Positions 1 through 10,502 of a stretch of 64,000 nucleotides of DNA are shown one piece after another; position 1 is the first letter of the stretch, and each line of letters opens with the position of its first letter. A program made the position numbers and the translations under genes. Under the pieces are notes generated by a model, which saw only the letters and a list, made by a program, of their open reading frames with translations, made no database searches and was not told the origin of the DNA. This DNA comes from Zeugodacus cucurbitae. Lineage: Eukaryota > Arthropoda > Insecta > Diptera > Tephritidae. The stretch is taken from the NCBI RefSeq assembly GCF_028554725.1, contig NC_071671.1:10164001-10228000 (forward strand), read 5' to 3'.

Positions 1-19
1 CAAAATATTCAATTGTGGG

Positions 20-565
20 TTAAGGCAGTTGTAGTCTGCTTTAGAAGCCCAAAAAAACGTTTTTTTAGCAAATTGTTTGTAAGGGAAGGAAATGATTGCG
101 GTAAATGGAATTTTAAGACGATAGTGTACTATATTTAAGGCTTAAAAAACAATATTTTTTATTAAAAAATATTGAAATTTTTTCAAAGTTGTAAGTAGTC
201 TGGAGCGCCTGGAGGCTGGAGGTCATGCGATGCATCTGAAACAGTCGAACCAATTTTATTTTTTTATTTTTATACGTTTCTTTTCTTTATGAACTAAACA
301 AATACTGAAGATGTTATAAAATTCCAAATTTTTTCGAAGTTTGAAAAAAAAAATTGACTTTAAGTTGCAAAACAAGTAGTTTAAACTTTCTAACACTTGT
401 GAAAATTAAAACTCGAGAAAACGCGCTTCGGCCACTAAAACTGCTCTAGCTTTGAAAATATGTCGAATTGGCCTCTGGAATTTTAAAGATATATTCTTGG
501 ATAGGTTTGGAAGAGATTACAAACAAAACAAAAAAATCGATTTTTTGAAGCCTGTAAAGCCTTAA
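20..565. mobile_element. TTAA-flanked MITE (about 538 bp body)
   Basis: TTAA occurs at 20-23 and 562-565, directly outside short inverted ends starting GGC. The body length matches the TTAA elements at 36480 and 41416. Near the right end it has the same A-rich block followed by TCGATTTTTTGAA, and internally a GAGAAAACGCGC motif like theirs. There is no coding capacity. The TTAA target suggests a piggyBac-type mover, by inference. The terminal inverted match is weak, so the boundaries are less certain than in the other copies. Confidence 0.5.
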
Positions 566-2439
566 CTTACTTAGCCTAGAGTGCCATGGATTTTTGTAAA
601 CATCAAAATTTTTCCGAATGTTTAGTTCTCTGTTCAAAATATTTATAAGATTTTGAAATTACTTATGAACGATTGAAGTATCTTCAATCAGTCATTTTTC
701 AACTTATTTTTTTAACAAACTAAAATTTAAATGTTCATAAATCACTTTAAAGGTGAATTCTCGTATTTATTTAGCTTTAATATTTGTAAAAAACACTTCC
801 TCTTTCTATTCACATTTACACGAGCGAACAACTTTGTCTCACGCAATTCACTTTTTAATACATTCTCCCTTATTATTCTCACTTGATGGCGTCATCTGTC
901 ATAATTGTTTAGCTGTTATCTGACGCTTTCAACTCAATTTCACTCGCCTTTGCGTTTAGTTTTTCCAGCGGTTGTTTAAAAAACTGAACCTTTTATCGCT
1001 TTACTTTTGTATTTGTTATTTTTTTTTTTATTTTGTTTTCATTTCCTTTCGCTTATTTCTAATACTTTCTTTCATACTTGGGAGTTAAAAAAGCCTTCAC
1101 TACTATCTTAGAAAAGTGTCGTTGTTATTTGAGTCTTTCTTCTAAGTCTAAAGTTTTATTTGTGGCAAGAGAAAATGTCCACTTATATACAGATATTTAG
1201 TATAACTGGTACATACAAATATAGTTTTTTAAATAAAAATTTCTAAGAAAGCAACCATCACGTATTATTACCAACTCCATTCCGCTTCTGCTGTGGCGTC
1301 TATTTGTATTAGTTGTCACCAAGAGAAGCTGTTGGCCAAAGCAAGCACATTTGCCATTTAAGCGATTCACGTTAAATTTGTGATTGTATAAAGTTATTCA
1401 CACAAATGCATAGTGCTGCTTCTTTCCACTAGTCATACGTATTGATTTTGCACACACACTTCACTTTTTCTTTTATTTATTTGTCTGAGTAAATCCCTTT
1501 TGTGCGTGAGTAGTAAAATTTACCACGAACATTCAAAAATTTCATGCAAATTATTCATTTTTATTAGTACGAGCAACGCCGCTTCGTCAAACTTTACTTA
1601 GCTCCTTACCCAATGATAACTCAATTAAAAAGTTGCGTATACGCCATGTGCACGCAAAAGTTACAATACTTTGATGTTCACTAGCGGCACGTATATTGAA
1701 TATTTGCAGCACAAGTATGGTAAAAAAGAATGCAAATTATATAAACCTAAAGCAATTAGGCAACAAAAAAATAAGAATTTACATAAATAAATAATACTGG
1801 GGATTGGAACGAGATTGGAACAATCTCTTCACTTTTTCTGTTATAGATTCTGTTATAGTTTATATATATAGATTTTTCCAATCTCTTCTTCTATACAATA
1901 CTAATGCAGACACATGCATTGCTTTCTACTTGCAAACTGCTTAATTATTCAATCGAATAACCGAAGACAAGTAAGAGAATTGGAAATAGTAGAGAGCTTT
2001 AATTAAATTTTTGTGAAGACATTTGAATAATAAATTGTTGAAGATCCAATTAAGTATGCAAGTTTTCTAAAAAATATTGATTGTAAACTCGTTTCTTGTA
2101 AAGGTTTGTGGTTGGAGATTGTACTTGAAATCCAAACATCCCATCCTCTCTTCTTTCCTTCGATTACCTTTAGTAGCTCTAGCTCTAACTGAAAGTAAAA
2201 GAGCTGTCGTTTAGATAGTTTTATCTGAGAAAATATAACTGTAATTATATCAGGTATTTATGAGAAGATTAGGTTTTCATTTAGTGCAGTCTCCCTCTCT
2301 TAATAAATATTGTAATGATTTGATTATTAGATCGTTCAGTTCTTCGTATATTTTTTACCTTTTCATCGAAGCGCACCTATAGCCTTCAACCGGTAATGTG
2401 AATGAGACATACAGCAACAGCATGTTTCTTATGGTTCTT
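566..2439. other. AT-rich stretch without a recognised gene
   Basis: No long open frame or repeat family was recognised. On the minus strand an initiator-like TTCAGTTT lies at 981-988, followed by a comparatively stop-poor stretch towards 780. It lacks a well-placed TATA box or DPE and is only a weak promoter hint. Confidence 0.4.
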
Positions 2440-3160
2440 CAAGAGGTTAGGTTAGGTTCAGAGGTTTTCTGTCGAGGCACCTTGTGACACCGCCGGGACT
2501 AGAATCCCCTCATACTATTATGTCCTCTTTGAACCACCCCGTGATCTTGATAAAATAATTCGCATAGTTTGAGATGTGCAACTTCGCCCACATCATCGAG
2601 GAAACCGCGTCCGATAGTTGCGATCCTTTTTCCATACAGAGCCTTACATCCACATAGAAGGTTTGTTATAATCTCTTCTTCTTCTACTTTTTGGCAGCTT
2701 CTTGTAAGGCATCCCCAGTCTGCTGGCGTGTCCTCCAATCAGACAGTGATCTGTTAAAACCCCTACTAGGTCATTCCTTTTAAATTTCAATTGTCGGCAT
2801 GTGCGGTTCTTATTCCTCTTAGGCCACGTTTGTCGGCTTGTTCAGCAAGTCAGTGATTGTTTCTACCAAGACTCAGCTATATCTAGAGCATGTTTGTCGA
2901 TATAATATCTGAATAATTCGGTATGTAAATTCCTTCATTATTGGCATCTCACTGTTAGGTGGTGCCCAGTCTGACTAGTTCATTTGCTTCGCAGTTTCCA
3001 GGAACCCATTCCAGGTTTATCGTGAAATATGATGTTAAAGATTTAAAAGCCATCTGGTTATCCGTAAATATAAATATGTTTCTGGTTGCTAACGCTCTTT
3101 TTGACAGAACGAGAATGCTTCCTTTAATTGCGTAATCTCCGCTTGGCAATGATCCAGTAG
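2440..3160 (-). mobile_element. Decayed LINE 3' end with RNase H domain
   Basis: Read on the minus strand, 3149-2955 encodes an RNase H-like piece with FTDNQMAFKSL (the usual TDSQ block) and EWVPGN, the position of the usual WVPGH. Further downstream, 2738-2499 encodes a cysteine-containing tail (TRSCQ, EEEEII, LLCGCKAL) typical of RNase-H-bearing LINEs of the I/LOA group. Stops and frameshifts separate the pieces, so it is inactive. The element ends at about 2445 in two copies of the pentamer TTAGG on the plus strand, i.e. a CCTAA tail on its own strand. The LINE fragment at 45900 has the same tail. Confidence 0.65.
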
Positions 3161-3420
3161 TTTTTTTAAATTAAGGCTTTATTGTATAAAAACGGTTACA
3201 AAAATGTTATTCAAAATATTGGCCGTCTAGCTACTACTTTTGACCATGCGTACTCCGTGACGAAAGAACTCCAATCCAATTTTTGACTTTTTCATAAGAA
3301 CTGAAGTGCTCGTTAGCTAGACTGTGGCCGTTTTTATTTTAGTGCTCGGCTAAAACGCATCAATTGCGTTCGGTATCAATCTCCTGTGATGGTTTCACTT
3401 GGCTTTAGCAGCTCATAATA

Positions 3421-4353
3421 ACGGGTGATTTTTTTGAGGTTAGGATTTTCATGCATTAGTATTTGACAGATCACGTGGGATTTCAGACATGGTGTCAAAG
3501 AGAAAGATGCTCAGTATGCTTTGACATTTCATCATGAATAGACTTACTAACGAGCAACGCTTGCAAATCATTGAATTTTATTACCAAAATCAGTGTTCGG
3601 TTCGAAATGTTTTTATCGACAAATTTTGTTCAGCGATGAGGCTCATTTCTGGTTGAATGGCTACGTAAATAAGCAAAATTGCCGCATTTGGGGTGAAGAG
3701 CAACCAGAAGCCGTTCAAGAACTGCCCATGCATCCCGAAAAATGCACTGTTTGGTGTGGTTTGTACGCTGGTGGAATCATTGGACCGTATTTTTTCAAAG
3801 ATGCTGTTGGACGCAACGTTACGGTGAATGGCGATCGCTATCGTTCGATGCTAACAAACTTTTTGTTGCCAAAAATGGAAGAACTGAACTTGGTTGACAT
3901 GTGGTTTCAACAAGATGGCGCTACATGCCACACAGCTCGCGATTCTATGGCCATTTTGAGGGAAAACTTCGGAGAACAATTCATCTCAAGAAATGGACCC
4001 GTAAGTTGGCCACCAAGATCATGCGATTTAACGCCTTTAGACTATTTTTTGTGGGGCTACGTCAAGTCTAAAGTCTACAGAAATAAGCCAGCAACTATTC
4101 CAGCTTTGGAAGACAACATTTCCGAAGAAATTCGGGCTATTCCGGCCGAAATGCTCGAAAAAGTTGCCCAAAATTGGACTTTCCGAATGGACCACCTAAG
4201 ACGCAGCCGCGGTCAACATTTAAATGAAATTATCTTCAAAAAGTAAATGTCATGAACCAATCTAACGTTTCAAATAAAGAACCGATGAGATTTTGCAAAT
4301 TTTATGCGTTTTTTTTTTAAAAAAAGTTATCAAGCTCTTAAAAAATCACCCTT
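3421..4353 (+). mobile_element. DD41D mariner-like element, internally deleted copy
   Basis: This 933-bp element starts ACGGGTGATTTTTT and ends with the complement of AAGGGTGATTTTTT. It is flanked by TA at 3419-3420 and 4354-4355, inside a mariner of another family. It matches the 1304-bp complete copy at 28281 end to end except for one deletion of about 370 bp at 3609-3613. The deletion joins a GTTT/TTTT microhomology. Confidence 0.93.
3534..4246 (+). pseudogene. DD41D transposase, deletion/frameshift pseudogene
   Basis: The start codon and first 26 or so codons (MNRLTNEQRLQII, the N-terminal helix-turn-helix) are kept. The deletion then removes most of the DNA-binding half and shifts the frame. 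After the junction a frame open from 3593 encodes the whole catalytic half with FSDEAHF, MWFQQDGATCH and CDLTPLDYFLWG. These 207 residues are identical to the intact transposase at 28386-29471. With no in-frame N-terminus the product cannot bind its ends, so the element would depend on transposase from a full copy. Confidence 0.9.
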
Positions 4354-5130
4354 TATATCACCCCCAGCTGGTCCCACCAAATGCATAGCATGATCTTGGC
4401 GCCGTGAATGTTCGGTTTTGCCGTCGACGAGGAGGCATGTCCAGGCTTTCCCCATGACTTTCTTCGCTTAGGATTATCGTAGTGGACCCATTTTTCGTCG
4501 CCAGTTACAATGCGATGTAAAAATCGCTTTCGGTTGTGCCTTTGAAGCAGTTGTTCACATGCAAAGAAGCGCCGTTCGATATCTCTTGGTTTCAAGTCGT
4601 AAGGAACCCAGTTTCCTTGTTTCTGAATCATCCCCATGGCTTTGAGGCGTTTTGATACGGCTTGCTGTGTCACTTGCAACGATTCGGTCAATTCTTCTTG
4701 GGTTTTAAACGCATCGAGCATTGGTCGAGTAAAGCTTCCAATTCAGCATCTTCGAAAATCTACTCCCTTCCACCACCATGCTGGTCTTCGACTTCATAAT
4801 CACCATTCTTAAAACGTTGAAACCATTCGCGACATATTCTTTCACTTAGTTCTTTCACTCACCGTACGTATCCAAAAGCATTCGATGAGCCTCAGCCGCA
4901 CTTTTCTTGGTATTAAAAAATGAAAGCAAAATTTCCCGCAAATGTCGAGAATGCGGCTCAAAAAGTGACCTTTTCAGTTGAGAATAAGTTTGCGATGCAA
5001 ACAGATCTCTACAAATATTTTGTTTTTAATGTTGACACAAATGTCCAAGATCGATATAAAACGATTTAATCGACCAGTGCTTGACCCTAGAGACATCTAT
5101 TGGAAAACGGCGGAAGTAAAGTTGTAGATC

Positions 5131-6516
5131 TAATACCATATGTCATAATTCAATATACCATGTTCTCCAATAAGTTTCACGATATCATTAAATTCATTTC
5201 GTCCGATAGGTGATTGAAATTTATCGTTTGTGAAAATTTTATTATATTTAATTTGGATTGTAGTTGTGAGGATTGTCGAGGTCATATTATATAAAAAATG
5301 AGTCTCAAAAGTTAAACATAGAATCCGACGTAGGTAGTTTCAAAAGTCTAGCACCCTTCTTTGGTTCGGATTAAAACACATTATTGCCACAAATTCAAAC
5401 TACCAACCAAGGTGTAATCGCCAGTTATTTAAAAAAACATGTCATTAAAACATTTTCTCATGCAAATTTGCAATTAAATGAATTTTATTTCTTTCCCAAC
5501 GATCAATTAAATAACCTATAAATGACATAATTCGCAAACTACTTTTCTACCATAAAAAAGTCGTCAAAACTCAAAGCATTCTACTGTCAACATTTTCTAT
5601 TTTTACCAACAAGTGAAATGCGCTTCTCCCAACTCATCTCTGCAACGAAACTACTTAAATTTCAGGTATTCTATTTTACTTTTACATATTTTGCTTTCCT
5701 CTATCCACTTGCAACGCAAGGGCGAAAGAGGCAACCAGTCAGCGGTACACAAATATTCCCTTTCGACACTTTCGGTAAGTGACAAATTTTAATCAACCAC
5801 TGGCATGCGACATAACCTCAAAGTGCAATTACATTAACCAGCAACAAGAGCAGAATCTCCTCCGCAACCTCCTCAACGCTCTCTTTGGCAGTAATGCGAC
5901 ACAAATGAGCACCAAAATGGTGAAGACAACAACGCTCACAAGCACGTGAATTGGAAAGTTTTTTTGTATATTTAATAAAGAGCACACAAATAGTTATATA
6001 TAACAACGCGGTGAGTTATACTATAAGGTGTGAGAGGTGTTGGGCCGCGTTTCATTGCACATTTAAAAGGGTTAGATTCTTATGTTTGTACCCGAGCTTC
6101 GACTTGTTAATCATTTGTTCAGTGGCTTTAGATGTTAGAACTAATTGGTAGTGTTCGCACAGAAATATCTCCTATGTAGTATGATGCACACGTTCCGAAC
6201 TCAATAACTACCGCACGTTGGTTAAACACTCATTGCACTCTAGCTGCGTGAGACCCTAAAGACATTTACTCGCATACTGGTGCTGTTTTGTGTCTGCCAT
6301 AACTTGGCGCGCTCACTAATTTAATAAAACGGTAATTGCGTAAGGATGCTAAAATGACAGTATGAGTAATTATGGGAATTATAACAACAACACCAAAGTT
6401 GCATACAAAATGATAAGAAGTAATGAAAATAACAAAAACTAAAGCAGTTTGGTTAGTTAGACGTAGGTATGGGAATATAATTGGAAAGTTAGAATAGGTA
6501 AACACAGTCTCTTGTA
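5131..6516. other. Unique-looking spacer
   Basis: Apart from the 54-codon frame at 5618-5782, nothing is assigned. A second open frame at about 5790-5948 (with QQQEQNLLRNLLNALFG) has polar, coding-like composition but no start codon or clear splice acceptor. Confidence 0.35.
5618..5782 (+). CDS. Candidate small secreted peptide or first coding exon (54 aa)
   Basis: Not recognised. The ATG has G at -3. The protein starts MRFSQLISATKLLKF, continues with a hydrophobic run rich in F, Y and L (about residues 17-32), then ATQG and a GRKR basic cluster, and ends PFDTFGK. This order resembles a signal peptide followed by a prohormone-type cleavage site. A consensus splice donor (G|GTAAGTG, GT at 5775-5776) overlaps the end, so the frame could be a first exon that splices onward rather than stop at 5782. 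The hydrophobic run may instead be a T-rich short intron (AAATTTCAG|GTATTC opens such an intron). Base composition alone could leave this frame open. Confidence 0.3.
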   Translation: MRFSQLISATKLLKFQVFYFTFTYFAFLYPLATQGRKRQPVSGTQIFPFDTFGK

Positions 6517-7451
6517 ACAAGTTGGGAAGTGCTAAGTTCGGGTGTAACCGCACATTTAATACTCTCGCAATTTATTTATGGAATTTTCGTAAGGGGCTAT
6601 ACCATTGTGACATTTTCAAAAAATCGATTATTTTTATTTTTTGCTTATTCGATAGTTTATACTTTCGAAAATATCCTGTGAAAGCGGTAAGGTCGTATCT
6701 TGACTAGTATATGAATGGCAGCGTTCTAAAGAGCGACCGCTCACCGGTAAAAGCCGCTATAGTCGAAACTTTCAACGCTTTTTTTTCGAAACGAAATTAA
6801 AGAAATTCGGCAAATTTTTCATGGGTTACACTGGTATAGCCCCTTAAGACAAGACACAATTTGATCCATATATTTGGCATAAAGTCCATTAGAATGACTA
6901 AAATCATTATAAATAGTATATGGAAGCTGCGACAGTTCCTGGATCGATTTTAACTATTTTTACCACCAAGTCGTTATCTTACATACCGATTTATGGAGTA
7001 TAACACTCACCGTATTTTTGAAAAACCTTTAATTAAGTATATGGGAGCTAGGGGAAGTTATGACCCGATTTTAACCATTTTTGGTACAGAGACACTCTAT
7101 TGAAAGAAAAATATTCCAACTGAATTACATACATTAAAATATCAGGGAGATTTACCGTTATTTTCGGTATAAATTATCCTTAAGCACTTAGCATGTTCGA
7201 TATCTGGGGTCTTGAAAAGTTATAGTCCGATTTCGACAAATTTTCCACAAGTGATGCCACGCCTCAAATGCAGTATTTGTGTAAAGTTGTATTCGGATAT
7301 TTTCATTGGTTCCTAATAAATATACATTATGAAGTGAAGAAATCGGATGGAATTCAAAATTGTATTATATGGAAAGTAGGCGTGGTTGTAAATCATTCGC
7401 ATAGTTCCTGATACATGGTGAGATTTCCAACATGTTGCGAGAGTATAAAAA
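6517..7451 (-). mobile_element. HINE/DINE-1-like element, family 1, copy a
   Basis: Reverse-oriented copy. The 3' hairpin end (CTAAGTTCGGGTGTAACCG) lies at 6531-6549, followed by the sub-terminal ACTCTCGCAA. The other end is GTTGCGAGAGTATA at 7435-7450. The internal text (CATATATTTGGCATAAAGTCC; ATCTGGGGTCTTGAAAAGTT) matches the fuller copy at 20505. A TTAA MITE is nested at 6590. There is no coding capacity. Confidence 0.75.
6590..6847 (-). mobile_element. TTAA MITE, shortened copy, nested in a HINE
   Basis: The ends are GGGGCTATACC and GGTATAGCCCC, with TTAA on the right and a mutated GTAA on the left. The termini are shared with the 548-bp element at 36480. The TCGATT block near one end is also shared, in reverse orientation, so this copy lies inverted and has lost about 300 bp internally. 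Confidence 0.8.
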
Positions 7452-9980
7452 GTTTAACCAACTTAAGACTAAGTTTGTAGACATTATTCAAACTGCATCT
7501 TTATTATTGCATTCTCTCTTTATCTTTGCCTTCGAGATCCGATCAAATATGTATGATATATTCTACAATTTGGGGGCCTAATTTTGGGCATTTTGGGTGA
7601 GAATGTTTATGACGATGTTCTTTCAGGTTTCCTTGTATCCAGTAGTGCAAATTTTTCTTGTGATTTATATGCTATTGGTCTATACCTATTTGGTACTGAG
7701 AAGGGAACCAATGTAATCGTCATTGATGAGGCGCTAGAAGCAAATGATTCACGACATTTTGCAATCACAAGGCATACAGCCTGTTTGTGGTAGTATATGA
7801 GGTCACTGATCTATGTTGGTAAGCCAGTTGAAAACTTACATCTTGAGATTTATTAAACATGAAAAAGTAGTTCAAAAATTGATTTAGATGCATTTTTTTA
7901 TATTTTATTTGAAATAAAACCCACACAAGAAACAAATATGAAATAGTATATTGGTCCTTCAACAGAATAAACTCTTTATAAAAAATCTATTAATAACTAG
8001 ATCATTACTTTAATTAAAAACAAATGAATTGAGTGTAAAATAATATTATATATTGAACAAAAATCACACATTTAAAATATGGAACCTCTTCCATTTGGAA
8101 TGTTGACTGAAATCGAATCGAAGACAATGTACGTGCTAGAATGCGTGACGCGGTTGTTGGCGCCATCTTTACTGCCATTTTGTCTGTGCTGCGCACACCA
8201 GCACACAAACACAAACGCAAATCCAAACACTCGTTTGTGTGGCATGTACTTTTGCAAGTATCTATATTTATACTTAGTCACCATGATTTGACAGCATGTG
8301 CCGAAAGCGTGTAGCAACGAGAATAGTTTGAGTTAAATTATTTACATGACACATCATGCCCGCAAATATTATAGATATACATACATATTTATATATCTAA
8401 AAGGTCACAGATATACATATCTATCTATTTCGTCATTTGCGCACGAATACAAAGCATTAAAATTTAACTAGATCGACATTTGAGCTCCAAATACTTAGAC
8501 ATGTCATTGGAGGCAAAGCGAATTTGAAATGAACTTTTTTGGAGGAAATCAATCATCGTTTTGTCGTTAGCTTTGTCACCGAGGTCGACTGTGAAGGGTG
8601 CAGAAGCTGTAATGGATGCTAGTGAAATCAAAACTGAGAAATCACTGTCGGAATCCGTGATAAGGTGCATTTCAACTTACGGTACATTGGTATGCTGGTA
8701 ACAGACGGTAAGTTTTTTACCTTCCCAAACTGAGGTGATTGAGCTACAGCGAAACGCTTTATAAGGCCACAGAGCGACCCGACAAGTACTAACTAAACAA
8801 GAACGAAAAGTGTTGAAAAAGCGTTGGCTGTGCTTCAACTACTATAATCCGTCTAATAAAATAGGCTTTCTGGTAGTCTACAAATCTGAAGAGTACGGAG
8901 GATGGAACCAACCAATGCGAACAGTTTAGACATATTGATGACGGAGATGAGAGCCGGTTATGAACCTAGTGAACGTTTGGCCTTTCTTAAAGTAGCTTCC
9001 ATCTAAAAACGGAGATGTTCTCCTTTTCGGCCGATAGAACAGGCTTCGTCTTTTTCGAGGCATTATCACAGGGCGTTTACTATTTCCATTCGATCGTACA
9101 TTGATTTTTTGTGTGTTTTAGTGGAGTCATGTTACCTCGACAGTCGGGGAAATGACGCAGTGGGCTTAAAAAGCGCCTAGTACTGCTGAGCAGTGGTCTC
9201 TTGAATGTCGTGCCGTGCTCGTATCAACTGTTTTATTCTGTCTCAGCTTGAGCTTGAGCTCTTTCAATTGATGGTCTTTTAATACGATATTAGGGACTTT
9301 TAATCCAGACATTAACACAGTTTTGACTGTCATGAATCATGATTGAATTGGACATCATTTACAATATCCAAGCGCTCTTTGTGTCAGTGTCTAATTTCAC
9401 TTCCAATTCAATTCTGTAATGGAATCATCGACCTATATTTATCTTTTTCCACTTTTAAATATGTTAGTACCCCTTAGCAGTTATCGGACCGCACTCGTAA
9501 GTCTGGCCGCTATCGGTCAGGGATTTTTTTCAATCAACTAACCATTATAAAATTTTGGTAAACTGGATGAGAACCCCCAAAAAGTTCTTAAGGTCCGAGA
9601 AGGTTGTTTTCAATCTCCATTCATCACCAAGATTTTAATGTCATTCCTGTAAATTAATCTATCTAAAAGCAAATTGGTCTCAAACTTAACGAAATGCAAG
9701 GTTCCATTTCATTTTGCTAAGGCTCTATACAGTATAAAATTTATAGACGAAATTTATAAAGAATAATCGTGCAGTCAAATACCAAAAATAAATATATTTG
9801 TATGTGCCACGCGAAGTCGCTGTACCATCTTTGTTTGCAGTTATAAAGCAAACAAAATTTTTCATTTCTGAAAACCTTAAAATATCGTCTCAATATTGTT
9901 GTGGTTGCCATTCAACCGTTGGTTTGTGCTTTTGTAGTTGTTGTTGTTGTCACATGGTACTTTAGCGTAATTTTTTATAG
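7452..9980. other. Spacer without a recognised gene
   Basis: It contains a 210-nt open frame at 7584-7793 that begins with TTG and has no supporting context, and the candidate exon at 8464-8606 (minus). The rest shows nothing recognisable. Confidence 0.35.
8464..8606 (-). CDS. Candidate terminal coding exon
   Basis: Not recognised. On the minus strand a pyrimidine-rich tract ends in CATCCATTACAG, a good splice acceptor at 8607-8608. The following frame encodes 46 residues beginning SAPFTVDLGDKANDK and ends at a TAA at 8464. The amino-acid mix (charged, few Cys or His) is coding-like. The frame also stays open upstream to an ATG at 8668-8670, giving 68 aa with a hydrophobic FSVLISLASITASA stretch, so a one-exon secreted peptide is an alternative. 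No upstream partner exon was identified. Confidence 0.25.
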
Positions 9981-10171
9981 TTTGTACTTTTGCTTGCAAC
10001 ATGCCTCACGCTAGCGAATACCCGAACACGGTTGCCACAAATGTCAATACAATGGAATCGACACAAACGCCAGTCGTACGCAACGTCACTGTGCAACAAG
10101 AACAAACAAAGCCGTTAGTTGTTGGTCTCAGGGGGTTGTTGCTATTAGATTACCGTTACAACGTTTTGTAA
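9981..10171 (+). CDS. Candidate small protein or first coding exon (ATG at 10001)
   Basis: Not recognised. A possible splice acceptor (AATTTTTTATAG, ending 9980) is followed by a short leader and then CAACATG, a near-ideal fly start context. The 56-codon frame begins MPHASEYPNTVATNVNTMES and continues TQTPVVRNVTVQQEQTKP, with polar composition typical of fly N-termini. It stops at 10169-10171. No strong splice donor lies inside; a weak TTT|GTAATA overlaps the stop. GC content is visibly above the flanks. Confidence 0.35.
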
Positions 10172-10502
10172 TAATTCTTCTCACTGTTGCACGGTTGTGT
10201 GGGTAGCGTGTATTTGTTATTATTACCGTTATTGTACACATTTCCGTTGTGGAATTCTCCGCTCAGCTATTGTTATTGTTGTTGTTTTTGTGACAATGCA
10301 TTGCAATGAACTTCTGGTACATATACATATGTACATATGTACACACATTACAGTTACTCACATTTTGTTTACTTTCCATGTTCCCTGATTGCATTAATAC
10401 TTTGTCGTTATAAAATAATAATGAGGTTATCTTGAAAATCGTTCCAAATTTAATATTAATCGAAACATACGTTATATGCGAAACAAGTTTTCGAAAAGCT
10501 TG
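10172..10502. other. Short spacer before the LINE 3' end
   Basis: AT-rich, with an ACATATG/CATATGT alternating stretch near 10320-10345. No feature was recognised. Confidence 0.4.

Larger units (their letters stand above)
3161..5130 (-). mobile_element. Mariner (mauritiana-like) copy, interrupted and decayed
   Basis: Minus-strand mariner. Its two parts, 3161-3420 and 4354-5130, are separated by a younger transposon. The larger part encodes TQEELTESLQVTQQAVSKRL (helix-turn-helix), FLHRIVTGDEKWVHYDNPKR around the first catalytic Asp, and GHASSSTAKPNIHG. The right inverted repeat is kept at about 5109-5130 (ending TTGTAGATC, then TA). The left inverted repeat is missing at 3161. Compared with the copy at 59895, about 170 bp are also missing inside the left part. 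It cannot make an active transposase. Confidence 0.85.

Noticed and set aside
2445..2460. TTAGG repeats as a telomere sequence
   Set aside because: Only two units, located at the 3' end of a LINE fragment; best explained as a retrotransposon tail.
3593..4246. Stand-alone 217-aa gene
   Set aside because: Its apparent start is a GTG in the wrong frame created by a deletion; it is the catalytic half of a truncated transposase.
7584..7793. 69-codon frame (contains SSSANFSCDLYAIGLYLFG)
   Set aside because: It begins with TTG, there is no splice context, and the opposite strand is almost as open. Not recognised.
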